From Candidatus Omnitrophota bacterium (GTDB taxonomy: Bacteria > Omnitrophota > Gorgyraeia > Gygaellales > Profunditerraquicolaceae): DNA of 15,003 nt. The position numbers and the translations under genes are program-made. Below are positions 14,201 to 15,003 of the stretch, piece by piece (the first letter of the stretch is position 1; every line of letters begins with the position of its first letter). The stretch is taken from the NCBI GenBank assembly GCA_023228185.1, contig JALOBQ010000014.1, forward strand, positions 1 through 15,003. The letters are read 5' to 3'. The notes beneath the pieces are model-generated. The model searched no databases and was not told the DNA's origin. It saw nothing but the letters and a program-made list of their open reading frames with translations.

Positions 14201-15003
14201 TTACATTTTTTCCGGCCGATTAACCCCTAACAATTCCAGGCCCGTGGAAAGAACAATCCTTACGCCGTTGATCAAGGCAAGCCTGGCATTAGTTAATTGT
14301 TCATCCTGGCCCAGAACGCGATGTAGATCATAAAATTTGTGGAAAGATTCAGCAAGTTCCTGGAGGTAAACAGTAAGCATATAGGGATCGGCAGTAGTCA
14401 GACAGGTATTCAACACTTCCCGGAAGTAAATAAGTTTCTTGATCAGATTTAATTCTTCTTTTTCTTTCAACAGATCAAGCCGCGGATTCTTGCCGGCTTC
14501 CTGAGAACGCAGAATACTACAGATACGAGCATGCGCGTATTGCACATAATAAACCGGATTCTCGGAACTCTGTTTTTTTGCCACTTCCAAATCAAAATCA
14601 AGATGGCTTGAGCAGCGGCGCATGAGAAAAAAGAACCTGGCGGCGTCAGAACCTACCTCATCTAAAACCTCACGCAAAGTAATATACTCTCCCCGGCGTG
14701 TGGACATTTGCACAAGCACGCCCGCCCTAAAAATTGTGGCTAACTGGACAATCACCACAGTTAAATATTCCGGCTTATGCCCAAACGCCTCAATCGAAGC
14801 TTTGATACGTTGAATATAGCCGTGATGATCCGGGCCCCAAAGATTGATCAACCAGTCAAAACCGCGCTTAAATTTGTCCTGATGATAAGCGATATCCGGC
14901 GCCAAATACGTCTGGCTGCCATCGCTTTTAATTACCACCCTGTCTTTATCGTCGCCAAAAGCAGTGGACTTAAACCACAAAGCGCCTTCGGATCTATAAA
15001 GAA
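14201..15003 (-). CDS. argS: Arginyl-tRNA synthetase, C-terminal part (runs off the right edge)
   Basis: The open frame continues to the right edge, so only the last 266 or so residues of an enzyme of about 550 are present; the HIGH motif is outside. ArgS charges tRNA-Arg with arginine. Visible are YLAPDIAYHQDKF, LWGPDHHGYI, the KMSKS-loop equivalent VQMSTRRGEYITLRE, the strongly conserved DAARFFFLMRR and SSENPVYYVQYAHARI, and the DALR anticodon-binding domain at the C-terminus (for example LYDLHRVLG-like helices). The KMSKS loop is degenerate, as is common in bacterial ArgS. A TTG at 14978-14980 is only an internal codon: the residues LYRSEGAL before it continue the family sequence. recJ follows 9 bp downstream. 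Confidence 0.95.
   Translation of the reverse strand, partial: LYRSEGALWFKSTAFGDDKDRVVIKSDGSQTYLAPDIAYHQDKFKRGFDWLINLWGPDHHGYIQRIKASIEAFGHKPEYLTVVIVQLATIFRAGVLVQMSTRRGEYITLREVLDEVGSDAARFFFLMRRCSSHLDFDLEVAKKQSSENPVYYVQYAHARICSILRSQEAGKNPRLDLLKEKEELNLIKKLIYFREVLNTCLTTADPYMLTVYLQELAESFHKFYDLHRVLGQDEQLTNARLALINGVRIVLSTGLELLGVNRPEKM

Noticed and set aside
1..15003. CRISPR arrays, tRNA genes, insertion sequences, phage genes
   Set aside because: No regularly spaced repeats, no cloverleaf with CCA end and no transposase, integrase or phage-like coding sequence was found on either strand.

Overview
The window is about 15 kb of bacterial chromosome with moderate to low G+C. It is densely packed with genes, nearly all on the minus strand. 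Nothing in it is phage-like, and no transposase, tRNA, rRNA or CRISPR array is visible. The gene set is [FeFe]-hydrogenase maturases, an Nfn-type flavoprotein, glutamate dehydrogenase, an HD-GYP protein and a DUF1846 protein. Together with the style of the proteins and intergenic palindromes, it suggests an uncultured anaerobe, possibly Candidatus Omnitrophota. That placement is an inference from general resemblance, not a demonstrated assignment.

Layout, following minus-strand transcription from right to left. The 3' part of argS (14201 to the window edge) is followed 9 bp later by recJ. rpmB is the only plus-strand gene; it has its own sigma70-like promoter and converges on recJ with a 3-bp gap. 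Between rpmB and hydG lies about 585 bp without a credible gene. It holds two large foldback structures (11729-11892 and 11970-12120) that are the most unusual signal here. Next comes hydG-hydE-hydF, the complete maturase set for the H-cluster of [FeFe]-hydrogenases, with no hydrogenase structural gene in view. After a promoter-like site and a hairpin terminator follows nfnA-nfnB-gdhA, three tightly packed genes for electron bifurcation between NADH, ferredoxin and NADPH and for NADPH-type glutamate metabolism. A further pair encodes a HEAT-like protein of unknown function and an HD-GYP phosphodiesterase; their N-terminal domains look homologous. Last is the 5' two-fifths of a DUF1846 gene that runs off the left edge.

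How the genes fit together: HydGEF build the H-cluster, and NfnAB link ferredoxin and NADH pools to NADPH, which GdhA can use to make glutamate. This points to fermentative, hydrogen-linked redox metabolism. RecJ, ArgS and L28 are housekeeping genes.

Non-coding structure: two copies of a REP-like imperfect palindrome (4103-4189 and 9174-9248) sit at operon junctions in opposite orientation and share an identical 35-base arm. One copy is followed by a T-run and probably terminates gdhA. The other supplies the last codons and the stop of hydE. Three promoter-like sites share the extended -35 sequence TTGACAACA. Two of them lie just upstream of an intrinsic terminator and ahead of the next gene, an order that suggests attenuation.
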